A stretch of DNA of 64,000 bases from Paenibacillus sp. FSL W8-0186. GTDB taxonomy: Bacteria > Bacillota > Bacilli > Paenibacillales > Paenibacillaceae. A program made the position numbers and the translations under genes. Positions within the stretch are counted from its first letter, which is position 1. Each line of letters begins with the position of its first letter. Positions 26,601-35,924 of the stretch are shown piece after piece. The DNA lies in contig NZ_CP150207.1 in the NCBI RefSeq assembly GCF_037969765.1, positions 5,587,501 to 5,651,500 on the forward strand, given 5' to 3'. The notes beneath the pieces were generated by a model, which did no database searches, had not been told where the DNA came from, and saw nothing but the letters and a program-made list of their open reading frames with translations.

Positions 26601-26758
26601 GCGGACTCGTTACGTCAACGATTCTGACATTGGTCGTCGTTCCGGTCGTCTACGAATTACTGGAATCATTCAAGAACCGGATGGGCCGTCTGTTCCGAAG
26701 AAGGGGCCGAGTCGATAAATCATCCGACGACATCAGTGAGGGAGTGGTAAGTCAATGA
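23645..26758 (+). CDS. RND-family efflux transporter (AcrB/SwrC-like)
   Basis: A 1037-residue proton-driven export pump of the hydrophobe/amphiphile RND type. Twelve membrane helices in the classical 1+5+1+5 layout with two large extracellular loops are apparent. Conserved marks include the N-terminal LFIMIIMLFGGGLYA, YPGSPSDVMEQVTKPIE, the paired aspartates of helix 4 in GRVVDDSIVVIENIY and the late LLGLLISGEALSITSLIGFMMLIGIVVTNAILLID. In Bacillus subtilis the homologue SwrC/YerP exports surfactin-like lipopeptides. ATAGGAGGATT lies just before the ATG. The stop overlaps the adaptor gene by four bases. With the upstream kinase and regulator this is a self-contained sensing and export unit. 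Confidence 0.93.
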   Translation: MNKLTSFSMKNIGALFIMIIMLFGGGLYAAGNLKTEIMPDISIPMVYITAQYPGSPSDVMEQVTKPIEKKIANMEGVTSLDSTSSDNFATIIVMLTDKADPEKKKQDIESLLQEVNLPASASTPKVATFGFASIPAYYFAIYGQNGMSQSELDQWYANEIKPELESIPGYDHMDEIGARETKLTIKLDAGKLNDFGLSPGQVSGQVRQNLTSLPAGAVDLDGSSLMARVKGDTNSVYNLENMDLLTANGTRVRLNQLGKVESISESDFVARLNQQPAIGIQLYKTSEANAVDFAGKVESLFADWEQKLPDIGFKTIYDTSELVSSSISGMVHEGLTGALLAALVILLFLRNIRMTLIVLVSIPLSILITLLVMNSLDISLNILTLGGMFIAIGRVVDDSIVVIENIYSHLQKAQERGESVIKLATREVGAAITSSTLTTVGVFAPLAFVSGMVGQLFQPFAITLSTAMLASLLVALTVIPMLAKVMVLRGATIKHHEVKAGRSTAFYRRVLEWSLRHRIKTLLAAGILFIASIIGTVPFLAVTLMPEEEPPRQFYFVIKMPYETSLKTMDAKVKDMEEILHLAKTADGQPQFTFTEALIGFDGSTEATPYRAQIFTEVSEGSNVKTVQEQYKNILMAELPVDSELDVRSLEGNSAGGTDFQYSLKGDDLNRLVEASALLKEKLKDFPEIKEVEDSLSDAKKELEIEVDQNKVWQYGLSASTVQQTVAGWLAEDEIGDVKLDNITYTTTVQLDKSGIDTLSKLGDIPFRTGSGSIVYLKEVAKLNIINAASSIQRNDQEQVVNITAKIDSQNKGGVAGQVAMALDQVELPDGVSREVGGINEDIGESFSQLFVAMGAAVFIVYLIMVIAFGNLSAPFVILFSLPLAVIGGLLGLLISGEALSITSLIGFMMLIGIVVTNAILLIDRTQQLRDEGYTVRHALVEAGMLRLRPIIMTAVVTMVAMLPLALGFTEGGAIISKGMAVVVIGGLVTSTILTLVVVPVVYELLESFKNRMGRLFRRRGRVDKSSDDISEGVVSQ

Positions 26759-27807
26759 GAAACAAACGATGGATACAAATTATAATGGGCAGCGCGCTGC
26801 TGGCCGTAGGCGGAACAGCCCTGGCCGGCTGCAATGCCCCTCAGGAAACGCAGATGGAAGTACAGAAGACCATACAGAAACCCGCTGTCAAGATCAGTGA
26901 TGCTCAAAAGAGAAGCATTGGCGCTCCTCAGGAGACGGTAGCCGAAGTGACAGCTTCAGCGGAAAGAGATGTCGTGGTCAAAGCAAGCGGTGACGTGCTA
27001 AAAGCGTTGAAAAAGCGTGGTGATCAGGTAAAACAGGGGGAACTGCTGTTTGAGCTGGATCCAGCCGATGTGCTGCTGCAGAAGCAAAAGGCCGAAATCG
27101 GGCTCCGCACGGCCCAGAATAATCTGAAAGAGGGCCAGTTTGCTGCGCAAGACGATCCGGATGCCCTGCAGCCGCTGAAAGATCAAATTCGAATGGCACA
27201 AATCGATATCGAGCAAATCAACCGCACCTTGGACAATTATAAAGTGACCGCTCCAATCAGCGGCATTCTGACCGATTTCTCGATTGAACCCGGCATGACT
27301 ATAACCCAAGGGATCGTTGGCAAAATTCAGCAGATCAACCCGGTCAAAATCAAGGCGAACATCACGGAAGAAAACGCCAAGCTACTTAAAGGCAAAACCG
27401 AGCTTTCGTTCTATGCGGCCGATCGGCCGGACCAGCTGTTCAAAGGGAAAATCGTCTATTTCGCCGACATCATGGACACAATGAACAGAACCTATGAGCT
27501 GGAGCTGCAAGCCGACAACGCCAACCTGGCCCTGAAGCCGGGAACCAAAGTGCAGCTGCGGCTGACCGATGAAGCAGAGCAGGAAGTGCTCACCATCCCA
27601 ACTACGGCGATTATCCGGGAAGAGAGCAACACCTACGTCTACCTTTTCTCCGGTGGCAAAGTCGAGAAGCGGCAAGTGGAGCTCGGACGCCTCAACGAAT
27701 TGTATCAGGAGGTCATCGAAGGCTTGGCCACGGGAGATCAGGTCGTGGTATCGGGCCAACACCAATTGAAAGACAATCAAGAGGTCGAAGTCCTTGCGGC
27801 AAATTGA
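26755..27807 (+). CDS. RND efflux adaptor lipoprotein (membrane fusion protein)
   Basis: A 350-residue periplasmic-adaptor-type protein, anchored as a lipoprotein: signal peptide with lipobox LAGC (Cys26). It shows a barrel-sandwich/lipoyl part (VVVKASGDVLKALKKRGDQVKQGELLFELD), an alpha-helical hairpin (QKAEIGLRTAQNNLK), the second lipoyl half (YKVTAPISGILTDFSIEPGM) and beta-barrel and membrane-proximal domains ending DNQEVEVL. In a Gram-positive host without an outer membrane it probably supports the pump on the outside of the membrane or reaches the cell wall. It overlaps the pump gene by four bases and is followed by a strong terminator. Confidence 0.92.
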   Translation: MRNKRWIQIIMGSALLAVGGTALAGCNAPQETQMEVQKTIQKPAVKISDAQKRSIGAPQETVAEVTASAERDVVVKASGDVLKALKKRGDQVKQGELLFELDPADVLLQKQKAEIGLRTAQNNLKEGQFAAQDDPDALQPLKDQIRMAQIDIEQINRTLDNYKVTAPISGILTDFSIEPGMTITQGIVGKIQQINPVKIKANITEENAKLLKGKTELSFYAADRPDQLFKGKIVYFADIMDTMNRTYELELQADNANLALKPGTKVQLRLTDEAEQEVLTIPTTAIIREESNTYVYLFSGGKVEKRQVELGRLNELYQEVIEGLATGDQVVVSGQHQLKDNQEVEVLAAN

Positions 27808-27810
27808 TAT

Positions 27811-27871
27811 AAAAAAATGGCCTTGCGTAACGGTGTTCCATCAGGAACGCCGGACGCGCGGGCCATTTTTA
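27811..27871 (+). terminator. Large terminator hairpin after the RND operon
   Basis: AAAAATGGCC (about 27813-27822) pairs with GGCCATTTTT (about 27862-27871) with further pairing of GTTCC/GGAAC inside. T-runs are present on both strands, so it can stop the RND operon and also the convergent M23 peptidase gene ending at 27903. Confidence 0.8.
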
Positions 27872-27902
27872 TTTGAACATGACTTGTTGAACTACCTCTA
27901 TA

Positions 27903-29444
27903 CTATAAATATTTCATCGGGTTTTGGACGGTACCGTTCTTATGAATTTCAAAATGCAGATGAGTACCGGTGGAACGTCCCGTGCTGCCCATAATCCCGA
28001 TTTTCGAACCTTTCTCGACGACCTCGCCTTCCTTGACACTGATCTTGCTCAGATGCCCATACAGTGTCTCATATCCGTTATTATGATTAATAATAATAAC
28101 ATTGCCATAGCCGGATTTGACGCCTGCGAAGCTGACAACACCTTCATCCGCGGCAAGAATGTTCCGATTCGAGGAGACCAGATCGACGCCTTTATGAGTT
28201 CGGCCCCAACGCTCGCCGTAGCTGCTCGTCATTCGTGCGCCGGATACCGGCCACGCGAACTGGCCGCTGCCCTCGCCGACGATCTTCGTTCCTTTCATAA
28301 TGATGCGCGGCGACGATGCCTTAATGACCTCATGGCCAAGCCATTCCTCGGTGACCACCTCGCCATTTTCTTTGGTCAGCCGATATTCCATAATCTTCAG
28401 ACCGCTTTGCCCTTCCGCTACAACCTTGGACTGACCGGCTTTCATATCCGCATTTTTCTGAATAATCACTTCCGGTTCGGTGACGATTTCCTCGGATACC
28501 AGTTCAACCGTCTTTACGGTCAGAGCAGGCTTCAACGCTTTTACGTTCAGCTCCGTACCGATCTGCATTGTCTTCTCCTGAACGCCAGGGTTATTCGCGA
28601 ACAATTCCTTCTGAGTCACCCCGTACCGCTTAGCAATGGATGAGATCGTATCCCCTTCGCGAACGACATAAGTGATCGCTGCCTCACTGCCCTCTACGAT
28701 GCGCTGAACCGCCTCCTCGGCGCTCAGCACCTTGTTCGGATCCGTCTTTACGGCAACCTGTGTTACGTCCTCCACGATCTCTGCGGATTCCACGGTTACA
28801 CCGTTTTGCTTCTTGGCCGCGTTCGGATTGCTGCTCACTAATTTAATTCTAGAAGCCGCATGATTGGATGAAGTGCCCGGTATGTATTTCCCTTTCACTT
28901 GCTCCAGAATCGCGTCTGCCGTTGCTTGATCCTTCACGACCGCAATGGTCTTGCCGTCGACCTTCAGCTCTACCCCGCGGGAATAACCCGTCAGCTTCTC
29001 ATACAGCTTGTCCAGAGTAGCCTCCGTATCGATCTTGGCTTTATACTTCTTCGCCTCGACCGTTGTTATGCCCTTCGTATTAACTACCATATCCGCCTGC
29101 GGATACTTCTCGGCGTACTCCTGCTCTTTGCGCTTGTAGAGCGCCTGCAGCTGCTCCTCGCTATCGATCGTTCCGATCTCCTCATCATGAAGCATGACGC
29201 GGTAATAGGTCACCGTATGCGCCTGCGCATACTGGTAACCAGCCAATAACATGCCTGTTGCAAGTACGGCAGCGATTGCCCCAATTCTGACTCTGCGTGA
29301 TCGCATTTTCTGCTCTATATCCGTGCTATCTATATCATCTTGCTCATTTTCCGGTAGATTATGGCTTGGCCTGATACGCTGAACTGCAGACTGATACCGC
29401 TCCGTAAGCCAATCAAGCCTAAATTTTCCCCTGAAACCCTTCAT
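27903..29444 (-). CDS. M23 peptidase with LysM and G5 domains
   Basis: A 513-residue cell-wall peptidase. After a basic cytoplasmic head a membrane helix (about residues 53-70, IGAIAAVLATGMLLAGYQY) anchors it. The outside part holds a region of SpoIIR/YkuD-neighbour type repeats, a LysM domain (about 247-292, VVREGDTISSIAKRYGV), a G5 domain (about 293-375, ending EEWLGHEVIKAS) and a C-terminal LytM/M23 domain whose zinc ligands are visible as THKGVDLV (His, Asp) and THLHFEIH (HxH). It cleaves peptidoglycan cross-bridges or regulates amidases. Related domain orders are common in Paenibacillus. A terminator shared with the RND operon lies downstream. Confidence 0.9.
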   Translation of the reverse strand: MKGFRGKFRLDWLTERYQSAVQRIRPSHNLPENEQDDIDSTDIEQKMRSRRVRIGAIAAVLATGMLLAGYQYAQAHTVTYYRVMLHDEEIGTIDSEEQLQALYKRKEQEYAEKYPQADMVVNTKGITTVEAKKYKAKIDTEATLDKLYEKLTGYSRGVELKVDGKTIAVVKDQATADAILEQVKGKYIPGTSSNHAASRIKLVSSNPNAAKKQNGVTVESAEIVEDVTQVAVKTDPNKVLSAEEAVQRIVEGSEAAITYVVREGDTISSIAKRYGVTQKELFANNPGVQEKTMQIGTELNVKALKPALTVKTVELVSEEIVTEPEVIIQKNADMKAGQSKVVAEGQSGLKIMEYRLTKENGEVVTEEWLGHEVIKASSPRIIMKGTKIVGEGSGQFAWPVSGARMTSSYGERWGRTHKGVDLVSSNRNILAADEGVVSFAGVKSGYGNVIIINHNNGYETLYGHLSKISVKEGEVVEKGSKIGIMGSTGRSTGTHLHFEIHKNGTVQNPMKYL

Positions 29445-29568
29445 GGTAAATCTCCTTTATATTTGACTCTATTCGACAATAAATAGTTTCAAAATTTTAA
29501 CCTTTGGTCGCTATCGTCTACTTTAGCATACGACCCTCCCGAATTTCAACTCTGTTCACAAATGGCAA

Positions 29569-29591
29569 AAACCCGCTGCGGGAGCGGGTTT
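29569..29591 (-). terminator. Intrinsic terminator
   Basis: AAACCCGCT (29569-29577) pairs with AGCGGGTTT (29583-29591); read leftward it is followed by TTTTTGCC. It ends transcription of the 244-residue membrane-anchored protein gene. Confidence 0.8.
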
Positions 29592-29683
29592 AACATGTTT
29601 TTGCTAAAATATCCAGGGGGTATTTTATTTACAATCCTGTGAATGGTACCGCTATCATGGTGATTTGGTAGAAAGGCTTTCCA

Positions 29684-30418
29684 TTATTTTTTGAGCAGAT
29701 CCATGACCTTGGCATACTGTTCTTTATCTAAATGCTTGGACAATATTTGCTGAATCTCTATCATTTCGGATTCGGTCAACCCGCCCTCCATTGCCGCCGT
29801 CATCTTCTGCATTTCTTCCTCCGGAAGCTTGGACATCAGGATATTGAATATTTCTTCCTTCTGCTGGTCGGGCAGCTCATCCTTTTTAGCCAACAAATCA
29901 TCCGGGGAGATGACGACCGCCTGATCCTGGTTCCCGAGCGCATCCTGCTGAGACTGTTGTTGCGATTGGCCGGAAGCCATCCCTCCCATCACCGGAAGCG
30001 CATCCTCGGGAATACCTTCCCCCGTGTTCACGCCGTCTTCGTCGGGACGATCAGACTCATTGCCGTTGCTGACGCCGCCCTCGCTATTCTCGCTACCGCT
30101 CCCCGCACGATCCCCATTGCTGTTTCCAGCGCTATTCCCATCGGTTCCCGTATTCGCGCTTGCATTCATATTTTTATGATCTGTTTCGTCCACCTTCCTG
30201 CTGCCCGGGTTTTTGCTGCCGGTTCCTTGGCCTCCAAAACCCAGCATGCCCTTCATCATGCTTCCAAGATTAGGCGATTGTACTTCAAGAGGAATGTTAT
30301 AACTGCCCAGCAGTGATTGAATATACCAGTTCACGACATAACCAGTCGTAGCCACGGTTAATACGCTGACCACTACGACTGTGATCGATAGCTTTACCAG
30401 CCAAGCAACCCACTTCAT
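29684..30418 (-). CDS. Membrane-anchored protein with Ser/Gly/Asn linker, unknown function
   Basis: A 244-residue protein with one N-terminal membrane helix (about residues 7-32, VKLSITVVVVSVLTVATTGYVV), then a low-complexity linker (about 60-150) of Gly, Ser, Asn, Asp and Glu, and a helical C-terminal part (about 165-244) rich in Lys, Glu, Met and Leu, ending EQYAKVMDLLKK. The C-terminal part contains two similar helical segments, KEEIFNILMSKLPEEEM and ESEMIEIQQILSKHLD. This looks like an extracytoplasmic binding domain on a flexible stalk. It is followed by a terminator and preceded by another, so it is probably transcribed alone. No family recognised with confidence. Confidence 0.8.
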   Translation of the reverse strand: MKWVAWLVKLSITVVVVSVLTVATTGYVVNWYIQSLLGSYNIPLEVQSPNLGSMMKGMLGFGGQGTGSKNPGSRKVDETDHKNMNASANTGTDGNSAGNSNGDRAGSGSENSEGGVSNGNESDRPDEDGVNTGEGIPEDALPVMGGMASGQSQQQSQQDALGNQDQAVVISPDDLLAKKDELPDQQKEEIFNILMSKLPEEEMQKMTAAMEGGLTESEMIEIQQILSKHLDKEQYAKVMDLLKK

Positions 30419-30507
30419 CGTATACCTCCTTCTACGTCTTCTACCTATCAGTATGGACGATAGAGGAAGATTTCAACCTTCATAAAGGGAAAAAAGAAAC
30501 GCAAAAA

Positions 30508-30548
30508 GCCGCCCGGAGAAAACGTTCTCCACGAACGCTCCGGACGGC
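30508..30548 (-). terminator. Intrinsic terminator of purA
   Basis: GCCGCCCGGAG (30508-30518) pairs with CTCCGGACGGC (30538-30548) with one mismatch, and leftward it is followed by TTTTTGCG. It lies 40 bases after the purA stop. Confidence 0.85.
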
Positions 30549-30588
30549 TAAATGTTATGACGCTATCGAATCCATCATACAGCAAGCC

Positions 30589-31905
<1,317 letters not shown>

Positions 31906-31994
31906 TTAATTTGCCTTGCTCGGATTCCATACGTCAGATTCATTTTTGCCTTCAGCCGCTGTGGATCTGCTCGATCCAGAGCAGCAGCAATACA

Positions 31995-32023
31995 AGTGTA
32001 ACAAGCGCGATTTTCAATGTCAA
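31995..32023 (-). promoter_or_regulatory. Sigma-A promoter of purA
   Basis: On the minus strand, TTGACA (32018-32023) is followed after exactly 17 bases by TACACT (31995-32000). Transcription would start about 110 bases before the purA ATG. Confidence 0.75.
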
Positions 32024-32032
32024 ATTAAAAGA

Positions 32033-32066
32033 CGAACAATCACGCATCAAAATACGTGATTGTTCG
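32033..32066 (-). promoter_or_regulatory. PurR-box-like inverted repeat, also a possible dnaB-operon terminator
   Basis: CGAACAATCACG (32033-32044) and CGTGATTGTTCG (32055-32066) form a perfect 12-bp inverted repeat ten bases upstream of the purA -35 box. Each arm contains the CGAAC core of the Bacillus PurBox, and the right arm read on the minus strand (GAATCCGAACAAT) fits the box consensus at all but its first base. The spacing between cores (24 bp) is wider than the 16-17 bp usual in Bacillus subtilis. The same hairpin followed leftward by TCTTTTAA could terminate the dnaB transcript, which ends at 32122. Both roles are possible. Confidence 0.6.
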
Positions 32067-32121
32067 GATTCTGGCATGAAAATCTGTAATATAAGGACAA
32101 TGCCGTTATTTAGTTTATAAT

Positions 32122-33483
32122 TTACCCCGCAAACGCGTCAGTATGCGCGCGTTCGTAATTCGCAAACTTATTGAAGTTCTTCAAGAATACCAGCTCTACG
32201 GTACCGACCGGGCCGTTACGCTGTTTGGCAATGATAATCTCGATGATGTTCTTTTTCTCCGTCTCCTGATTGTAGTAATCATCCCGGTACAAGAATGCGA
32301 CGATATCCGCATCCTGCTCAATCGAACCCGACTCCCGCAAGTCGGACATCATTGGCCGCTTGTCCTGCCGCTGCTCTACGCCCCGGCTAAGCTGGGACAA
32401 GGCGATGACCGGAACCTCAAGCTCACGGGCGATTTGCTTCAGCGTACGCGATATTTCCGATACCTCCTGCTGCCGGTTCTCCCCCGGCTTGCCGCGCCCA
32501 TGGATCAGCTGCAGGTAGTCGATCACGATCATGCCAAGGCCTTTCTCCTTCTTGAGCCGGCGGCACTTCGCCCGAATATCGGCTACCGTTACCCCAGGCG
32601 TATCATCGATGTAAATTTCCGATTCCGACAATGCGGCAATCCCCATCGTCAGTTTGGACCAATCGTCGTCGTTTTTGAAGTCCCCTGTCCGCATGACTCC
32701 CGCGTCCAGATTCGCCTCCGCGCAAATCATCCGCTGAACGAGCTGAGCCGCCGACATCTCCAGACTGAAGATGGCGACGGTCTCTTTGGCCCGAACGGCC
32801 ACGTTCTGGGCAATGTTCAGGGCAAACGCCGTCTTACCGACAGATGGACGAGCCGCTACGATAATCAGGTCATTCCGCTGGAAGCCGGACGTCATCCGGT
32901 CGAGATCGACGAAGCCCGAAGGGATTCCCGTGGTATTGCCCCGATTTTGGTGCAGCTCCTCCACTTTTTCGAACACTTCCATCAAAACATCGCGTATTGC
33001 AATAAAGCCGCTGCCGGAACGGCTGTTGGAAATTTCGAGGATTTTCCGCTCCGCATCGCTCAGCAGGCCGCCGACATCTTCACCGCCCGCATAACCCTCG
33101 CTAACGATTTGCGTAGCCGTACGGATAAGCCGGCGAAGCATGGACTTCTCTTCTATGATGCGAGCGTAGTAGTCGACGTTAGCCGCCGTAGGCACCGCGT
33201 TAGCCAGCTTCGCCAGATAACTGACTCCGCCGATATCCTCCAGCTCCCCCCGATCTTGAAGCTTCGAGGTTAGCGTAACCAGGTCGATCGGCTGACTTTC
33301 CTCGCCAAGCTGCACCATGGCTTCATAGATTAATTGGTGAGGAGGATCATAGAAATCTTCCGTCCGCACCCGCTCCATGGCGGTAATCAGCGCTTCCGAC
33401 TGCAGCAGTATTGCCCCAAGCACCGCCTGCTCCGCTTCAAGATTCTGCGGGGGAATACGGTCGAAAAATTGATCTCCCGCCAT
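32122..33483 (-). CDS. dnaB: Replicative DNA helicase
   Basis: Hexameric 5'-3' helicase of the replication fork (called DnaC in Bacillus subtilis). N-terminal DnaB domain (about residues 5-110, IPPQNLEAEQAVLGAIL) and RecA-like ATPase domain with Walker A ARPSVGKTAFALN, Walker B MIVIDYLQLIHG, and the SRSLKQIARELEVPVIALSQLSR-type block. 453 residues is normal. It follows rplI by one base on the same strand and closes a yybS-gdpP-rplI-dnaB run. Confidence 0.97.
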   Translation of the reverse strand: MAGDQFFDRIPPQNLEAEQAVLGAILLQSEALITAMERVRTEDFYDPPHQLIYEAMVQLGEESQPIDLVTLTSKLQDRGELEDIGGVSYLAKLANAVPTAANVDYYARIIEEKSMLRRLIRTATQIVSEGYAGGEDVGGLLSDAERKILEISNSRSGSGFIAIRDVLMEVFEKVEELHQNRGNTTGIPSGFVDLDRMTSGFQRNDLIIVAARPSVGKTAFALNIAQNVAVRAKETVAIFSLEMSAAQLVQRMICAEANLDAGVMRTGDFKNDDDWSKLTMGIAALSESEIYIDDTPGVTVADIRAKCRRLKKEKGLGMIVIDYLQLIHGRGKPGENRQQEVSEISRTLKQIARELEVPVIALSQLSRGVEQRQDKRPMMSDLRESGSIEQDADIVAFLYRDDYYNQETEKKNIIEIIIAKQRNGPVGTVELVFLKNFNKFANYERAHTDAFAG

Positions 33484-33484
33484 T

Positions 33485-33928
33485 TTATTCCTCCGTCACT
33501 TGAACCTTGAACGTCGACTTCACATCGGGATGCAGCTTCACTGGCACCTGGGTAACGCCCAGCGTCCGAATCGGCTCGGCAAGCTCGATTTTGCGCCGGT
33601 CGATCTTCACGCCCGCTTTCGCCAAGGCTTCGGCGATTTGCTTATTCGTGATCGCACCGAACAGTCGGCCGCCCTCTCCCGCTTTGGCTTGTAGTGTTAC
33701 CGTTATCTCTTCCAGCTTTTTGCCCAGCTCTTCAGCCTCTGCCTTCTCCTGCGCCTTGCGTTTCTCTTCCGCCGCATTCTGAACCTCCAGCGTCTTTACG
33801 TTGCCTTCGGTAGCTACACGAACCAGCCCCCGCGGAATCAGAAAGTTCTGTGCGTAGCCTTCGGATACGTTTTTAATTTCCCCTTTTTTGCCTTGACCCT
33901 TTACATCCTTTAAGAAAATGACTCTCAT
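33485..33928 (-). CDS. rplI: Ribosomal protein bL9
   Basis: A 147-residue ribosomal protein: N-terminal domain [21 protein letters not shown] with the conserved [13 protein letters not shown], a long connecting helix rich in Ala, Glu and Lys (about residues 45-75), and the C-terminal domain ([14 protein letters not shown]). It overlaps the gdpP stop by four bases and is followed at once by dnaB, the standard arrangement. Confidence 0.97.
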   Translation of the reverse strand: MRVIFLKDVKGQGKKGEIKNVSEGYAQNFLIPRGLVRVATEGNVKTLEVQNAAEEKRKAQEKAEAEELGKKLEEITVTLQAKAGEGGRLFGAITNKQIAEALAKAGVKIDRRKIELAEPIRTLGVTQVPVKLHPDVKSTFKVQVTEE

Positions 33929-35913
33929 TCGAATAACCCCTCTTCCTTTTCTATTTCATCCAGTACTTCGAGCAGCCTTCTCTCCGCCTCCGCCTGGGTT
34001 CCTTCCAATTGTACCGCAGCGTTCGTCAGATGGCCGCCTCCGCCAAGCCGTTCCATTACGATTTGCACATTCATGTTCCCCAAGGAACGGGCACTGATGC
34101 CGATGAGGCCATCGGGCCGCTCGCTAATCACGAACGATGCCAGCACATTCGTCATGTTCAGCAGCGTGTCCGCCACCTGGGCGATCAGCAGCTGCGGAAT
34201 TTTGCGGTTCGGCTCCGTCACCGCCAGCGCGATATGATTATGAATCATGCGCGCATGCTTTATAATATCGGCTTTGGCGATATATTCCTGCAGGTCTTCC
34301 TTCAGAACCCGCTGCACCATCACGCTGTCCGCGCCGATGCGCCGCAGAAATGCCGCGGCCTCGAACGTACGCGATCCCGTATGGAGCGCGAAATGCTTCG
34401 TATCCACCGTAATTCCGGCAAGCAAGGTCGTCGCCTCCAGCGGGCTGAGCTCCACCTTCTCGTGAATATACTGGATCAGCTCGGTAACGAGCTCGCTGGC
34501 CGAGGATGCATAAGGCTCCAGATAGACAAGCACCGCATCATTGATGAACTCCTCGCCCCGCCGGTGGTGGTCAACGACCACGACCCGGCTGGCCTCTTCA
34601 ACCAGCTTCGGCTCCATCGTCATCGAAGCCTTATGCGTATCAACGACGATTAATAACGTGTGCTCGGTCATCAAATCGAGCGCATGCTCCGACGTAATGA
34701 AGCGGCGCCGCAAGGGCTCTTCCTTCTCAATCCGCTCCATTAGCCGATCGATGCCCGGATTCTTATCGTCGAGCACAATATGCGCCTCGACCTGGAACAT
34801 ATCGGCGGCCTTCAGCACGCCGATGGAGGCCCCGATGACGTCCAAATCCGGCATGCGGTGGCCCATGATTATAACTCTGTCGCTCTCCTGCATCAAATCG
34901 CGGAGAGCGTGGGCGATGACGCGCGCCCGCACGCGCGTCCGCTTCTCTATGGCGCCCGACTTGCCGCCATAGAACGAGAGCCGCTGACCGGCCTTCACTG
35001 CGGCCTGGTCCCCCCCGCGCCCGAGCGCCATATCCAGACTCGACTGGGCGAGTTCGCCCAGCTCGCTGAAGCGCTCGGTGCCGAAGGCGAGGCCGATGCT
35101 CAGCGTCATCGGCACCTTCAGGTCCGCGGTCATCTCGCGGACCTCGTCCAGGATCACGAACCGGCTCTGCTCCAGTTCGTTCAGCGATTTTTGATTCAGC
35201 ATCATCAAATACCGCTCTGAGGACAGCCTGCGCAGATAGACCCTGTACTGCTTCGCCCATTCGGTCAGAGCTGTTGCCACTCGCGCGATGAGCGCGGTAC
35301 GCTGCTGATCGTCCATCCCCTGGGTCGCTTCGTCCAGGTTGTCGAGCATCACGATGCCCAGCGCGGCCCTCTCGTCCTCGTATCGGTCCCGCAGAACGGC
35401 GAACTCCGTAATGTCGTGAACGTAAATCAGGCGCTCATCATGGAGCACCGTCAACTCGTAATGCCGGTCTGCTACGGCCGTTTCGACCGTAGAGATTGTA
35501 TTTGCAGCAGCGTCCTTCTTATCCCGGGCGGGATAGGGAGGCAGCGCCGGAAGCAGCTCCGATAGCGGTTGTCCAACGACAGAATCCTGGCCGAACATTT
35601 TGTTCACGAAGCGGTTATGCCACTCTACCGTCCGTTCTTCGCTATACAGCATAATCCCGAACGGCAGGCGGCTTACCGCCTCACCTTCTACCCGTTTAAT
35701 CCGGTACGTCAGATCGGTCACATAACGAACGAGCTCCTTGCGGAAGCGCCGCTCCGCCCGAAGCATTACATAAGTTAAGCCGCAGACCAGGCATAAACTG
35801 ATCAGGCCGAGCACCCAATTGTAATAGGAGATGAAGATGACGAGCAGAAGCTGCAGCGCGAACACCCACACGGTCTGATAGCCGTGCCAACGTTTTTGAA
35901 GTAAATTAGGCAT
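33925..35913 (-). CDS. gdpP: Cyclic-di-AMP phosphodiesterase GdpP
   Basis: Membrane-bound enzyme that degrades c-di-AMP and so affects wall, potassium and stress responses. Two N-terminal membrane helices (about residues 13-52), a PAS-like domain (about 75-150), a degenerate GGDEF domain (about 170-300, without an intact GGDEF motif) and a DHH/DHHA1 domain. The DHH metal motifs are visible: [26 protein letters not shown] and [13 protein letters not shown], with [11 protein letters not shown] in DHHA1. 662 residues is the usual length. It overlaps rplI by four bases; YybS lies just upstream. Confidence 0.96.
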   Translation of the reverse strand: MPNLLQKRWHGYQTVWVFALQLLLVIFISYYNWVLGLISLCLVCGLTYVMLRAERRFRKELVRYVTDLTYRIKRVEGEAVSRLPFGIMLYSEERTVEWHNRFVNKMFGQDSVVGQPLSELLPALPPYPARDKKDAAANTISTVETAVADRHYELTVLHDERLIYVHDITEFAVLRDRYEDERAALGIVMLDNLDEATQGMDDQQRTALIARVATALTEWAKQYRVYLRRLSSERYLMMLNQKSLNELEQSRFVILDEVREMTADLKVPMTLSIGLAFGTERFSELGELAQSSLDMALGRGGDQAAVKAGQRLSFYGGKSGAIEKRTRVRARVIAHALRDLMQESDRVIIMGHRMPDLDVIGASIGVLKAADMFQVEAHIVLDDKNPGIDRLMERIEKEEPLRRRFITSEHALDLMTEHTLLIVVDTHKASMTMEPKLVEEASRVVVVDHHRRGEEFINDAVLVYLEPYASSASELVTELIQYIHEKVELSPLEATTLLAGITVDTKHFALHTGSRTFEAAAFLRRIGADSVMVQRVLKEDLQEYIAKADIIKHARMIHNHIALAVTEPNRKIPQLLIAQVADTLLNMTNVLASFVISERPDGLIGISARSLGNMNVQIVMERLGGGGHLTNAAVQLEGTQAEAERRLLEVLDEIEKEEGLFE

Positions 35914-35924
35914 GATTTCTCACC

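Noticed and set aside
34763..35260. Reading frames within gdpP on both strands
   Set aside because: Arg/Gly/Ala-rich shadows of a G+C-rich gene with clear homology in the main frame.
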